Source of the DNA: Streptomyces chartreusis | Lineage (GTDB): Bacteria > Actinomycetota > Actinomycetes > Streptomycetales > Streptomycetaceae | Length of the DNA stretch: 64,000 bases | Assembly: GCF_008704715.1 (NCBI RefSeq) | Contig: NZ_CP023689.1 | Span: forward strand, 1,736,001-1,800,000 | Direction: 5' to 3' | In this document: piece after piece, positions 25,225-33,601 of the stretch | Layout: each line of letters starts with the position of its first letter | Numbering within the stretch: the stretch's first letter is position 1 | Notes under the pieces: model-generated | Told to the model about the DNA's origin: nothing | The model's database searches: none | The model's input: the letters and a program-made list of their open reading frames with translations, nothing else | Translations under genes and position numbers: made by a program

Positions 25225-25272
25225 GTCTGCATCAACCCTGGCGGGCGGCCCGCTCATTCCCGCGAGACTCAC

Positions 25273-25310
25273 GTAGACACTGTCTACTCGATCATGGTAG
25301 ACAGTGTCTA
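25273..25310. promoter_or_regulatory. Pair of TAGACA-N-TGTCTA operators
   Basis: Two perfect 13-base palindromes, TAGACACTGTCTA (25274-25286, extending to a 15-base palindrome 25273-25287) and TAGACAGTGTCTA (25298-25310), lie 24 bases centre to centre. The second ends on the first base of the tetR ATG at 25310. This is a typical autoregulatory TetR site that could control both the tetR-efflux operon and the divergent PPOX gene. Confidence 0.8.
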
Positions 25311-25909
25311 TGGAAGCATCGCGAGCAACGGGCACGGACATGGACACGGGGCTGCGGGCACGGCTGGTCGACGTAGGCGTGGAGCTCGTGGCGCAGGAAG
25401 GCGTCCAGGCGCTGACCCTGCGGGAGATCGCCCGCCGCGCTGGCGTCTCGCACGGCGCGCCCCGCCGCTATTTCCCCACCCACCTGGAGCTTCTGTCGGC
25501 CATCGCGCGCCGCGGCTTCGACGAGCTGGGGGCGCGGGCGACGGCGGCGGTCGGGGTGGGCGACGCGCCCCCGCGGACACAGCTGACCGAGTTGGGGCGG
25601 GCGTATCTGGATTTCGCGCTCGGCAATCGCGGGATGTACGAGTTGATGTTCCGTCACGATCTGCTGGAGAGCGGCCATTTGGGGCTGCGGGACACCAGCC
25701 TTCCGCTCTTCGGACGCCTGGTGGAGCTGGTGGGCCGAGTGCGTCCCGACGCCGACGCGCGTCTCGTCGCCGGCACGCTGTGGGCGGGGCTGCACGGCAT
25801 CGCCCAGCTGTGGGGCTGGGGAAGCCTCCAACTCGCCACGGGGACCGACGACTTCGCACCCCTGCTGGGTTCGGTCCTGGACGCCCACCTCGGTCCGGAG
25901 GGCGTGTGA
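25310..25909 (+). CDS. TetR-family repressor of the adjacent efflux pump
   Basis: A 199-residue regulator. The helix-turn-helix is LVDVGVELVAQEGVQALTLREIARRAGVSHGAPRRYFPTHLELLSAIA, a TetR N-domain in which the usual Tyr-Tyr-His-Phe turn reads Arg-Arg-Tyr-Phe. The C-terminal half has a TetR_C_13/WHG-like segment (GMYELMFRHDLLE ... LWAGLHGIAQLWGWG). The start is uncertain: ATG 25310 lies in the operator without a ribosome site and may be leaderless, while ATG 25340 gives a shorter, still plausible protein. It overlaps the DHA2 pump gene by 4 bases (GTGA), so regulator and pump share a transcript. Confidence 0.85.
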   Translation: MEASRATGTDMDTGLRARLVDVGVELVAQEGVQALTLREIARRAGVSHGAPRRYFPTHLELLSAIARRGFDELGARATAAVGVGDAPPRTQLTELGRAYLDFALGNRGMYELMFRHDLLESGHLGLRDTSLPLFGRLVELVGRVRPDADARLVAGTLWAGLHGIAQLWGWGSLQLATGTDDFAPLLGSVLDAHLGPEGV

Positions 25910-27255
25910 ACCCGCGTCTCACCCTCACGAGCAGCGTCGTCGGAGCGGTGATCGTCGCGCTCGACGGCACCGTGCTGACCGTGGCCCAGCCCAGCCTCCA
26001 GCGCGACCTGGGCGCCTCCTTCGCCCAGGTGCAGTGGACCAGCACCGGCTATCTGATCGCGGTGGCGAGCCTGTTGGTGCTGACCGGGCGGCTTAGTGAC
26101 CGGCACGGCCACCACCGTGTCTTCGGCATCGGCATGCTCGGCTTCGGAGCGGCGTCGGCGGGCATCGCGTTCGCGCCCGGCGTCGGATGGGTGATCGGAC
26201 TGCGGGTGGTGCAGGGGGTGTTCGGGGCGCTGCTGCAACCGGCCACGCTCGGGATGCTGCGGGCGGCGTTCCCACCCGACCGACTGCGGACGCCGATCGC
26301 CGTACGGACGGCGGCGATCGGTGTGTCGGCCGCCGTCGGACCGCTGCTGGGCGGCGCGCTGGTGGCGGGGCCCGGCTGGCGGGTGGTGTTCCTGCTGAAC
26401 GTCGTCCCGGCTCTGGTCCTCGGCACGCTCGCCCTCACCGTACGGCCTGCGCGCACGGCCTCCCCCGCCCGGCTCGACGTGCCCGGCGCCCTCCTGCTCG
26501 CGCTCACCCTGGCCTGCCTGGTGCACGCCCTCGTGGCGCTGCCGGGCTGGGTCTGGACGGCCTCGACGGCCGCCCTCACCGGTGCCGCGTTCGTGCGGCA
26601 CGGGCGCCGCACCGCGAGCCCGTTGCTGCCCCCGAGCGTGATCGGGTCCACGGCAGTCGGCTCGGCGCTGGGCATGCTGGTGGCCGCGTCGGCGGCGCTG
26701 TCCGGCGCGCTGTTCGCGGGCACGTTCCTGTTGCAGGACACCCTCGATCTTGACCCGTTCCGCAGCGCCCTGGTCAGCCTGCCGCTGGCCGCGCTGATGG
26801 TGGCGGCGGCGCCGACGTGCGCGGTGCTGCTGCGCCGGGTCGGTGCCCGGCGTACGACCGCGGCGGCGATGACACTCCTCGCCCTCGGCATCCTCGTCCT
26901 GTCCCGCACGCCGGCGACGCCGCTGCTGTGCACGGCGTTCGCACTGGTAGGGGCCGGTTTCGGCACGGTGATGGTGGCGGCGACGCATGTCGTCGTACGG
27001 GAGGCGCCCGTCGAGTCGGCCGGGGTCGCGGGCGGGCTCCAGCAGACCGCGATGAACATCGGACCGGTGCTGGGCGTCGCCGTCGCGACCGCGCTCCTGG
27101 GCACCGGCGACGGCCCCGGGCTGCCACTGGGTGTCCTCGCCGCCCTCGCCCTGGCCGGCGCGGCACTGGGCCGTGCGCTGCCGGGGCGGCGGGACGCGGC
27201 CATGAACGATCATGGCGATTCGAAGGACCGTACACGTGTTCCTGCGCAACGATGA
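25906..27255 (+). CDS. MFS multidrug efflux transporter, DHA2 (14-helix) family
   Basis: A 449-residue proton-driven exporter. The start shows the DHA2 signature VIVALDGTVLTVAQPSLQRDLGASFAQVQWTSTGYLIAVASLLVLTGRLSDRHGHHRVFGIGM, including motif A (GRLSDRHGHHR). Motif C appears as AAIGVSAAVGPLLGGALV. About 13-14 hydrophobic segments can be counted, although the protein is slightly short for the class. The GTG start at 25906 overlaps the tetR stop. The C-terminal tail is short and charged. The substrate is unknown; the TetR partner suggests induction by the exported compound. Confidence 0.87.
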   Translation: MNPRLTLTSSVVGAVIVALDGTVLTVAQPSLQRDLGASFAQVQWTSTGYLIAVASLLVLTGRLSDRHGHHRVFGIGMLGFGAASAGIAFAPGVGWVIGLRVVQGVFGALLQPATLGMLRAAFPPDRLRTPIAVRTAAIGVSAAVGPLLGGALVAGPGWRVVFLLNVVPALVLGTLALTVRPARTASPARLDVPGALLLALTLACLVHALVALPGWVWTASTAALTGAAFVRHGRRTASPLLPPSVIGSTAVGSALGMLVAASAALSGALFAGTFLLQDTLDLDPFRSALVSLPLAALMVAAAPTCAVLLRRVGARRTTAAAMTLLALGILVLSRTPATPLLCTAFALVGAGFGTVMVAATHVVVREAPVESAGVAGGLQQTAMNIGPVLGVAVATALLGTGDGPGLPLGVLAALALAGAALGRALPGRRDAAMNDHGDSKDRTRVPAQR

Positions 27256-27320
27256 GGTCAGAGGCCGTTCCCGCGGGGTATGCCGGAGCGCACCCTCGTC
27301 GTACATATCGGAGGAGAGCG

Positions 27321-28556
27321 ATGGCACTGCTGACACAAGAGGTCGACCCGGGTGAGGTCGGGCTGGACTCGAAGGCGCTGGACCGCCTCGACCAGTACTT
27401 CGCCCACTACGTCGACGAGGGGCGGCTGCCCGGCTACCTGGTGGCCGTCGCCCGCGGTGGCCGCGTCGCCCACCTCACCACGCACGGCCACCGTGACCTC
27501 GCGGCCGGGCTGCCCGTCGAGGCCGACACGCTGTGGCGGATCTACTCCATGACCAAGCCGGTCACCTCGGTCGCCGCGCTGCTGCTGATGGAGGAGGGCA
27601 AGCTGTCGCTCGACGACCCGGTGGCCCGCCATCTGCCGGGCTTCGCCGAGCCCAGGGTGTATGTCGGCGGGTCCGGCGCCGACATGGTGACGCGCCCCGC
27701 CGACGGGCCGATAACCGTCCGGCATCTGATGACCCACACCGCCGGGCTGACCTTCGCGTTCTACCGCACGCACCCTGTCGACGCGCTGTACCGCGACGCC
27801 AACCTGGACTCGGCGGTGCTGCCGGGCTCCGACCTGGCGGGCACGGTCGACGTGTACGCGCGTCTGCCGCTCCAGTTCGAGCCGGGCACGCAGTGGAACT
27901 ACTCGGTCGCCACCAATGTCCTGGGCCGCGTCATCGAGGTGGTGTCGGGGCAGCCGCTGGACGAGTTCTTCGCCGAGCGCATCTGCGGCCCGCTCGGGAT
28001 GACCGACGCCGGGTTCTGTGTGAGCGACGAACAGGCGGTCCGGCTGGCCGAGTTGTACGGCGAGACCGAGGACGGCGGCATCGAGCCGATCCCCGGACTC
28101 CCCTTGCGTGGAGGCCGCCCGCGTTTCCTGTCCGGCAGCGGCGGTCTCGCGGCCTCCGCGCACGACGTCCATCGCTTCATGGAGTTGCTGCGCGGTCGCG
28201 GCGAACTCGACGGCACCCGGCTGCTGGCGCCCGAGACGGTGGACCTGATGACGTCCAACCAGCTCCCGGGCGGCGCCGACCTGCGCGCCTTCGGCAGCCG
28301 TCCCGCTCATGACGAGGCCGGCAACGACGGCATGGGTTTTGGTCTCGGCGTCTCCGTCGTGATCGACCCGTCCCGCACGAAGGCCCCCACCGTGCTCGGC
28401 GCCTACGGCTGGAGCGGGGTGGCGACGACCACGTTCTGGGTCGACCCGCGCCACGACCTGACGGTGCAGTTCATGACGCAGGTGCGGCCCAAGACCTCGC
28501 ACACGATGTTCCAGGACCTCAAGCGGCTCGTGCACGAGGCCGTGACGCAGGGCTGA
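27321..28556 (+). CDS. Serine hydrolase of the beta-lactamase / class C penicillin-binding fold
   Basis: A 411-residue cytoplasmic protein (no signal peptide) with the class C / esterase VIII pattern. The nucleophile motif Ser-x-x-Lys is IYSMTKPVTS near residue 75, the Tyr general base lies in WNYSVATNVLG near 194, and the third motif region is GYGWSG-like (AYGWSGVATTTFWVDP) near 361. LMTHTAGLTFAF is also typical. These features suit an esterase, lactonase or D-aminopeptidase rather than a periplasmic beta-lactamase. The ATG follows GGAGGAG. It lies on the same strand as the efflux pump, 65 bases downstream, with no terminator between them. Confidence 0.83.
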   Translation: MALLTQEVDPGEVGLDSKALDRLDQYFAHYVDEGRLPGYLVAVARGGRVAHLTTHGHRDLAAGLPVEADTLWRIYSMTKPVTSVAALLLMEEGKLSLDDPVARHLPGFAEPRVYVGGSGADMVTRPADGPITVRHLMTHTAGLTFAFYRTHPVDALYRDANLDSAVLPGSDLAGTVDVYARLPLQFEPGTQWNYSVATNVLGRVIEVVSGQPLDEFFAERICGPLGMTDAGFCVSDEQAVRLAELYGETEDGGIEPIPGLPLRGGRPRFLSGSGGLAASAHDVHRFMELLRGRGELDGTRLLAPETVDLMTSNQLPGGADLRAFGSRPAHDEAGNDGMGFGLGVSVVIDPSRTKAPTVLGAYGWSGVATTTFWVDPRHDLTVQFMTQVRPKTSHTMFQDLKRLVHEAVTQG

Positions 28557-28568
28557 CCCCGCCGCCGG

Positions 28569-29732
28569 TCACTGGTCCACGCGCAGGGTGAACTCCACTC
28601 CTTCCAGGGCGAGTTCACGCAGCCACTCCTCCGAGCGGGCCGCCGTCTCCGCGGCACGGCTCAGGCCCGCCGGCAGGGAGCCGTCCAGGATGTGCCGGAC
28701 GCCGAGGGCGAGCGGGCGGGAGACGCAGCGGGCCATCGCGCTCTCCTCCTCGTCCCCGACCTGGTCGAGCAGATAGCTGCCGGACCACGACTGCCCCGAG
28801 CCGCCGCGCACGTCCAGCGACACGGCGAGGACGACCCGGTCACGGTCGGCGTCCGTGGTCGGGTAGGTGGCCGCCAACTCCCCCGCCAGGGCGGCGATCC
28901 GGGCGTCGTCGCCCGCCTTCAGCTCCTCGAAGACGGCGTCCCAGGCCCGCAGCCAGCCCTCCAGGCGCAGGGTGCCGCGCACGAAGGTCAGCGGCTTCCA
29001 GCCGTCCGGCAGCCCGTACTGCTCGACGAACGGAACGCTGTCGCGGTTGGGGTAGACCTCGAACACCTCCCCGTCCACGGTGTGCGGCCGGGTCGCCTCC
29101 CACGGCCGCTCGGCGACGGTCTCGGCACCGTCCTGGAGGTAACGGGCCGGTGCGCGAAGGGCGTTGAGGACCCCTGCGGGCGCCCAGCTGAAGCGGTACC
29201 TGAAGTCGTTCGGGACCGCGGGGACCCCGCCGCAGTAGGAGGTGAGGCTGTACGAGGCTCCCGCGTCGTCGCCGACGGCCTCCCGGGCGCGGCCGATCAG
29301 GCAGTGGGCGAAGAGGTGGTCGATGCCCGGGTCGAGGCCGGCCTCGGTGAGCACGACGAGCCCTGCCGCCGTGGCCGCCGGCACCTGTTCGAGGACCGCG
29401 TCCGACACATAGCTGGAGCAGGCGAAGTGGGCCGACCGGCGCACGCAGGCCGCCAGGATCCCGGCGTGCTCGGGCGCCGGCAGCATCGACACGACGACGT
29501 CGCCGGGCGCCAGTTCGGCCGTGAGCGCGGCCAGGGTGTAGGCGCCGGGTTCGGCGCGCCCGGTGAGGCCGAGCCGGGCGAGGGCGCCTGCGGCTCGGTC
29601 CTCGGTGCGGTGCCACAGCCGTACCCGGTCGGCCGTGTCGCACAGCCGGGACAACCCGCTGCCGGTGGAAAGACCGGCGCCGACCCAGTGGACCGTGCCG
29701 CTCGCGGGAACCCGTGAGGATCTGTCAGCCAT
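28569..29732 (-). CDS. Saccharopine dehydrogenase, glutamate-forming (Lys9-like)
   Basis: The family splits saccharopine into glutamate and 2-aminoadipate 6-semialdehyde (or runs in reverse). The 387-residue protein has an N-terminal Rossmann site VHWVGAGLSTGSGLSRL, then DVVVSMLPAPEHAGILAAC, HFACSSYVSDAV and VLTEAGLDPGIDHLFAHCLI. The Ser-Ser-Tyr-Val-Ser and Glu-x-Gly-Leu-Asp-Pro-Gly-Ile-Asp-His motifs are those of fungal Lys9 and the C-terminal half of animal AASS. The ATG at 29732 has an AGGGGAG site and overlaps the upstream lys1-like gene by 8 bases. It ends the five-gene minus-strand operon. The family also contains related amino-acid reductases, so the exact substrate remains inferred. 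Confidence 0.8.
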   Translation of the reverse strand: MADRSSRVPASGTVHWVGAGLSTGSGLSRLCDTADRVRLWHRTEDRAAGALARLGLTGRAEPGAYTLAALTAELAPGDVVVSMLPAPEHAGILAACVRRSAHFACSSYVSDAVLEQVPAATAAGLVVLTEAGLDPGIDHLFAHCLIGRAREAVGDDAGASYSLTSYCGGVPAVPNDFRYRFSWAPAGVLNALRAPARYLQDGAETVAERPWEATRPHTVDGEVFEVYPNRDSVPFVEQYGLPDGWKPLTFVRGTLRLEGWLRAWDAVFEELKAGDDARIAALAGELAATYPTTDADRDRVVLAVSLDVRGGSGQSWSGSYLLDQVGDEEESAMARCVSRPLALGVRHILDGSLPAGLSRAAETAARSEEWLRELALEGVEFTLRVDQ

Positions 29733-30786
29733 TGCGGAACTCCCCTTCCACGATGCCGAGTTCACGGCATGCCTGATGGAACCGGTCACGGCAGCGCCCC
29801 CACGGCCCGCCCGTCTCGAACTGGAGCAGCTGGGGAAGCAGCGCCGACGAGAAGTCGGCGCTGGACTCGCGGGGCAGCAGGGACGGCAGGTTGTCGATGG
29901 CGATGAGGTCGAGCGGCGGTTCCTTGCGCAGCCGGCGCACCGGGTCGGTCCACTCGGTGGTGCGGTCGTAGACCGGCAGCACGTTCAGGGACGAGCCGAC
30001 GTCGACGGTGACGTCGCACACGGTGCGCAGCCGGCGGCCGGGGTCGTCGAGGTCCTCCTCGCGCAGGAAGGGCGGGACGGGCGTGGTGGCGAGGACGGCG
30101 TTGACCAGCACGTCGTGCGCCAGCAGCGCCGGGCGGTCCAGGGCCCGGGTCTCGGCGAGGTCCCAGGGCGTCGCCTCGATGCCCGCGGTCAGGAACCCGA
30201 GCCTGGCGCCGCGTCCGCTGCGCCCCAGGGCGCCGATCACCAGCGCGGTGAATTCCTCGTCCCCGGCGACCGGCCGCAGGAGGGCGTCCAGTTCGTCCTT
30301 GGACAGAGGCGTCAGCGGCGCGGTGAGCCGGCCCCGGTGCTGGAGGACGGCGAGGGCGGCGCCGAGATAGCCGGCCCAGAAGCCGAAGGCGGCGAGGCGG
30401 CGGCCGTCGTCGTCCACCAGGTACTCCAGGTCGAGCAGTGTGCCGCCTCCGGCCGCGAAGCGCCCGAGCAGCGCCTCTGCGCCGGGCTGCCGCTTGTAGG
30501 CGTGCCCGAAGAAGATGTGGTCGTGCGTCAACTCGCCCGGCTGGTCCGGGAGTTCCTTGAGTCCCAGCACCACGGACCGCTCGGGTGCCGACACCCAGGA
30601 ACCGGCGGGCGCGGTGCGGCAGCCGGCCGCCTCGTACTCCTCGGCGGGGAAGATCCGCTGCGGGGACTCCTCGACGGTCAGGGTCACCCCGCGCTCGACG
30701 AGCCGGCGGGCGTCCGACGGCACGAGAGGTGTGCGTCGCTCGGTGGAACGGACCTCGTGGCGCAGCCACAGATGGAGCTCGGTCAT
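29725..30786 (-). CDS. Saccharopine dehydrogenase, lysine-forming (Lys1-like)
   Basis: The yeast Lys1 family interconverts lysine plus 2-oxoglutarate with saccharopine using NAD. The 353-residue protein matches Lys1 along its length: LHLWLRHEVRSTERRTPLVP at the start, VVLGLKELPD with Lys77, FFGHAYKRQPG with His95 (Lys77 and His96 in yeast), LLDLEYLVDDDGRRLAAFGFWAGYLGAAL, IGALGRSGRGA, RRLRTVCDVTVDVGSS and IAIDNLPSLLPRESSADFSS. It is somewhat shorter than Lys1 (373). True Lys1 homologues are uncommon in bacteria. It starts in an ATGA overlap with the FAD oxidase gene and runs into the Lys9-like gene, so both half-reactions are co-expressed. Confidence 0.87.
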   Translation of the reverse strand: MTELHLWLRHEVRSTERRTPLVPSDARRLVERGVTLTVEESPQRIFPAEEYEAAGCRTAPAGSWVSAPERSVVLGLKELPDQPGELTHDHIFFGHAYKRQPGAEALLGRFAAGGGTLLDLEYLVDDDGRRLAAFGFWAGYLGAALAVLQHRGRLTAPLTPLSKDELDALLRPVAGDEEFTALVIGALGRSGRGARLGFLTAGIEATPWDLAETRALDRPALLAHDVLVNAVLATTPVPPFLREEDLDDPGRRLRTVCDVTVDVGSSLNVLPVYDRTTEWTDPVRRLRKEPPLDLIAIDNLPSLLPRESSADFSSALLPQLLQFETGGPWGRCRDRFHQACRELGIVEGEFRNG

Positions 30787-31928
30787 ACGCGGTTGGCCTC
30801 CGGGCGCGGGGCGTCGGCCGCGAACCGGCCGGCGCTGAGCGGGCTGACGTCCACGAAGGGTACGCGGCCGAGGTACAGGTCACGGACGACCTCGCCGACG
30901 GCCGGCCCCTGGAGGAAGCCGTGGCCGGAGAAGCCGGTCGCGTACAGGAAGCGGGAGACGGAAGTCGCCTCGCCGATGAGCGCGTTGTGGTCCGGGGTGA
31001 CCTCGTACAGGCCCGCCCAGCCTCCCGTGCGGCGCAGGTCGAGCAGGGCGGGGGCGCGGCGCTCCATGGCGGCGGCCAGCCGGGGGATCCAGCGGTCGTG
31101 GGTGTCGGTGGCGAAGCCGGGCCGCTCGTCGGGGTCGGACATGCCCAGGAGCAGGCCGGGGCCCTCGGAGTGGAAGTAGAGGCTGGTGGTGAAGTCGATG
31201 GTCATCGGCAGGTCCGGCGGCAGTCCGCCGACGGGTTCGGTGACCGCGACCTGCCGGCGCAGCGGCACCACCGGCAGGTCCACGCCGACCATCGCCCCGA
31301 TCGCCCGCGACCACGGGCCGGCCGCGCAGATCACCGTCTCGGTGGTGATCCGGCCGATGCTCGTGGTCACGGCGGTGATGCGGTCGCCGTGCATCTCGAT
31401 GCCGGTGACGTCGTTGTGGCGTAAGATCCGCGCCCCGTACGCGCGGGCCGCGGACGCGTAGCCGTGCACGACGGATTCGGGGGTGCAGTGGCCGTCGTCC
31501 GGGGAGAACGCGGCCGCCAGCAGTCCGTCGGTGCTGATCAGCGGGGACAGCCGCCGGGCCTCGGCGGGGTCGATCATCCGGCTGGGCACCCCGAGGGAGT
31601 TCTGGAGCCGGACGCTCGCCTCGAAGCCGGCGACCTCCTCGGGCGTCGACAGCAGGAACAGATAGCCGACCCGGTGCAGCCCGATGTCGTGGCCCAGCTC
31701 CAGCCCGAACCGGGCGAACGCCTGGAGGCTGCGCGCCCCGAGCTGGATGTTGAGCTCGTCGGAGAACTGCGCGCGCACTCCGCCGGCCGCCTTCGAGGTG
31801 GAGCCGGAGGCCAGTTCGTCCCGCTCGACGAGGACGACGTCCCGTACGCCCCCGCGGGCGAGGTGATAGGCGATGCTGGTGCCCATCACACCGCCGCCGA
31901 TGACGACGACACTGGCGTGGGTGTTCAC
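30783..31928 (-). CDS. FAD-dependent amine/amino-acid oxidase (DAO family, sarcosine oxidase beta-like)
   Basis: A 381-residue flavoprotein of the DAO superfamily that oxidises secondary amines or amino acids. The dinucleotide-binding motif is VVVIGGGVMGTSIAYHLARGG at the N-terminus, followed by VVLVERDELASGSTSKAAGGVRAQFSDE, the second flavin motif VICAAGPWS and the C-terminal GLYEVTPDHNALIGE and GFSGHGFLQGPAVGEVV. These resemble heterotetrameric sarcosine oxidase beta and pipecolate oxidase types. The GTG at 31928 lies in a GTGA overlap with the reductase gene. Given saccharopine dehydrogenases and a ketimine reductase in the same operon, pipecolate or a related cyclic imino acid is a plausible substrate (inference). 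Confidence 0.82.
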   Translation of the reverse strand: MNTHASVVVIGGGVMGTSIAYHLARGGVRDVVLVERDELASGSTSKAAGGVRAQFSDELNIQLGARSLQAFARFGLELGHDIGLHRVGYLFLLSTPEEVAGFEASVRLQNSLGVPSRMIDPAEARRLSPLISTDGLLAAAFSPDDGHCTPESVVHGYASAARAYGARILRHNDVTGIEMHGDRITAVTTSIGRITTETVICAAGPWSRAIGAMVGVDLPVVPLRRQVAVTEPVGGLPPDLPMTIDFTTSLYFHSEGPGLLLGMSDPDERPGFATDTHDRWIPRLAAAMERRAPALLDLRRTGGWAGLYEVTPDHNALIGEATSVSRFLYATGFSGHGFLQGPAVGEVVRDLYLGRVPFVDVSPLSAGRFAADAPRPEANRV

Positions 31929-32899
31929 GGGCGGGCCTCCTTCCGGGCCGCCTCGACGACGGCCCAGGCGGCGGCCGCGTCCTGGATGCCGAGGCCGACG
32001 CTGTTGTAGTAGACGATGTCGCCGGGCCCCGACCGCGGGAAGCTCTGCCCGGTGACCACGGCGCCGAGGCCGACCAGGTCCTCGGGGGCCAACGCCCCTT
32101 CGCGCAGGGCGTGCACCACGGGCCCGGCGTGCTCGGCGGCGGTCGCCGGGTCGTCGACGACGACGCTCGCGGCGCGCAGCAGCACGTCGTCGTCGACCTC
32201 GCGGCGGCCGGGCTCGAACGATCCGACGCTGACGACCGTGCACCCGGGTGCCAGCCACTCCCCCTGTACGACGGGGGTCGTGCTGAGCGTGCAGGCGGCG
32301 ACCAGCGACGCCCCCGTCACGGCCTCCTCGGCGGTGCCGACCGCCTCAACGGCGAGACCGAGTTCGGTCGTGAGCTCCTGTGCGGCGCGGGCGCGGTTGC
32401 GCTCGGTCGGGCTCCACAGCCGTACGGACTTCAGCTCGCGCACCCTGGCGACGGCCCGGGCGTGGGCGAGGGCCTGGGTGCCGGAGCCCAGGAGGGCGAG
32501 GTCCGCGCTGCCCGGGGTGGACAGGGCGTCGATCGCGACGGCGCTCGCGGCGGCCGTGCGCAGGGTCGTGATCGCCGTGCCGTCCATGACGGCGGCCGGA
32601 CGGCCCGTCACCGGGTCGAGCACGGTGATGACCGCGTGGACGGTCGGCAGGCCGGACGCCGCGTTGCCCGGGTTGACGCTGCCGATCTTCGCGACGGCCC
32701 CGGTGTCCGCGGACAGCCGGGAGACGTACGCGAAGACGACGCTGTCGTCGAAGCGGCTCGGGTGCATGATCTTCCCGGGCAGGTCGGCCGCGTCGGCGCC
32801 GAGCGCCGTGAAGGCCGCGCGCTGCGAGGCGATCGCCGCGTCGAGGCCGAGCAGGCGCGAGACCTGTTCTCCGGTCAGGAAGAGGACGTCGTCGGTCAT
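31925..32899 (-). CDS. Ornithine cyclodeaminase / mu-crystallin family protein (ketimine reductase-like)
   Basis: A 324-residue member of the family that includes ornithine and lysine cyclodeaminases, alanine dehydrogenase of archaea and the mammalian ketimine reductase mu-crystallin. Visible motifs are LPGKIMHPSRF, AKIGSVNPGNA (catalytic Lys region), AAVMDGTAITTLRTAAASAVA and the Rossmann LALLGSGTQALAHARAVARV. The Asp that marks true cyclodeaminases was not clearly identified, so reduction of a cyclic imine such as piperideine-6-carboxylate is as likely as deamination. The ATG at 32899 has GAAGAGGGA. It follows ribA by 33 bases and overlaps the oxidase gene in GTGA. Confidence 0.78.
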   Translation of the reverse strand: MTDDVLFLTGEQVSRLLGLDAAIASQRAAFTALGADAADLPGKIMHPSRFDDSVVFAYVSRLSADTGAVAKIGSVNPGNAASGLPTVHAVITVLDPVTGRPAAVMDGTAITTLRTAAASAVAIDALSTPGSADLALLGSGTQALAHARAVARVRELKSVRLWSPTERNRARAAQELTTELGLAVEAVGTAEEAVTGASLVAACTLSTTPVVQGEWLAPGCTVVSVGSFEPGRREVDDDVLLRAASVVVDDPATAAEHAGPVVHALREGALAPEDLVGLGAVVTGQSFPRSGPGDIVYYNSVGLGIQDAAAAWAVVEAARKEARP

Positions 32900-32932
32900 T
32901 CCCTCTTCCTGTCCGGACGGGCCTCGCCGCAA

Positions 32933-33601
32933 TCAGGACAGCTGCCCGACCGCGTCCAGATGGGGCAGGTGGTGGTCGAGACGCTCCCGCTTGGTGCGCA
33001 GGTAGGTGATGTTGTTCTCGCACGGCGGGATGAGCAGCGGGACCTGCTCGGCGACCTCGATGCCGTGCTGCACCAGCGCCTCGCGCTTGCGCGGGTTGTT
33101 CGACAGCAGCCGGACGCTGCGCACGTTCAGGTCGTGCAGCATCCCGGCGGCGACGCCGTAGTCGCGGGCGTCGACCGGCAGGCCGAGCGCGAGGTTGGCC
33201 TCGACCGTGTCCAGGCCCTCCGCCTGGAGGGCCATCGCCCGCAGCTTGGCGAGCAGGCCGATGCCGCGGCCCTCGTGGCCCCGCAGATAGACGACGATGC
33301 CGCTGCCCTCGGCGACGACCGCGCGCAGGGCTGCCGCCAACTGGTCGCCGCACTCGCAGTGCTGGGAGCCGAAGGCGTCACCCGTCAGGCACTCCGAGTG
33401 CAGCCGGGTCAGCACCCCGTCCGTGCCTATCTCGCCGTGGACGAGGGCCACTTGCTCGTCTCCGCGGTCGTGATCGAGATAGCCGATCGCACGGAATTCG
33501 CCGTACACGGTGGGCAGCGGCGCATTCACCACGCGTTCCACGCCGGAACGCTGCGTCCGCTGCGTGGACTTCTTGCCGAGGACGCCAATTTTTTCTGTCA
33601 T
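32933..33601 (-). CDS. GTP cyclohydrolase II homologue with Met in place of the catalytic Tyr (FAPy-forming type)
   Basis: RibA proteins open the imidazole ring of GTP for riboflavin synthesis. In this 222-residue protein the zinc ligands Cys71, Cys82 and Cys84 (RLHSECLTGDAFGSQHCECG) and YLRGHEGRGIGL are intact. The residue that is Tyr105 in E. coli (RAYALQ) is Met123 here (RAMALQ). In S. coelicolor SCO6655 the equivalent Met120 makes the enzyme stop at the formamidopyrimidine nucleotide (FAPy), and Met-to-Tyr restores the normal product (published work, recalled). I infer the same here, so this is probably not the riboflavin enzyme; a second ribA would be expected elsewhere. It heads the saccharopine operon and is divergent from a creatininase-family gene. 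Confidence 0.88.
   Translation of the reverse strand: MTEKIGVLGKKSTQRTQRSGVERVVNAPLPTVYGEFRAIGYLDHDRGDEQVALVHGEIGTDGVLTRLHSECLTGDAFGSQHCECGDQLAAALRAVVAEGSGIVVYLRGHEGRGIGLLAKLRAMALQAEGLDTVEANLALGLPVDARDYGVAAGMLHDLNVRSVRLLSNNPRKREALVQHGIEVAEQVPLLIPPCENNITYLRTKRERLDHHLPHLDAVGQLS

Noticed and set aside
32933..33601. Calling the RibA homologue the riboflavin GTP cyclohydrolase II
   Set aside because: Met123 at the switch position and the lack of ribB, ribD, ribE or ribH neighbours argue for FAPy production in a special pathway.
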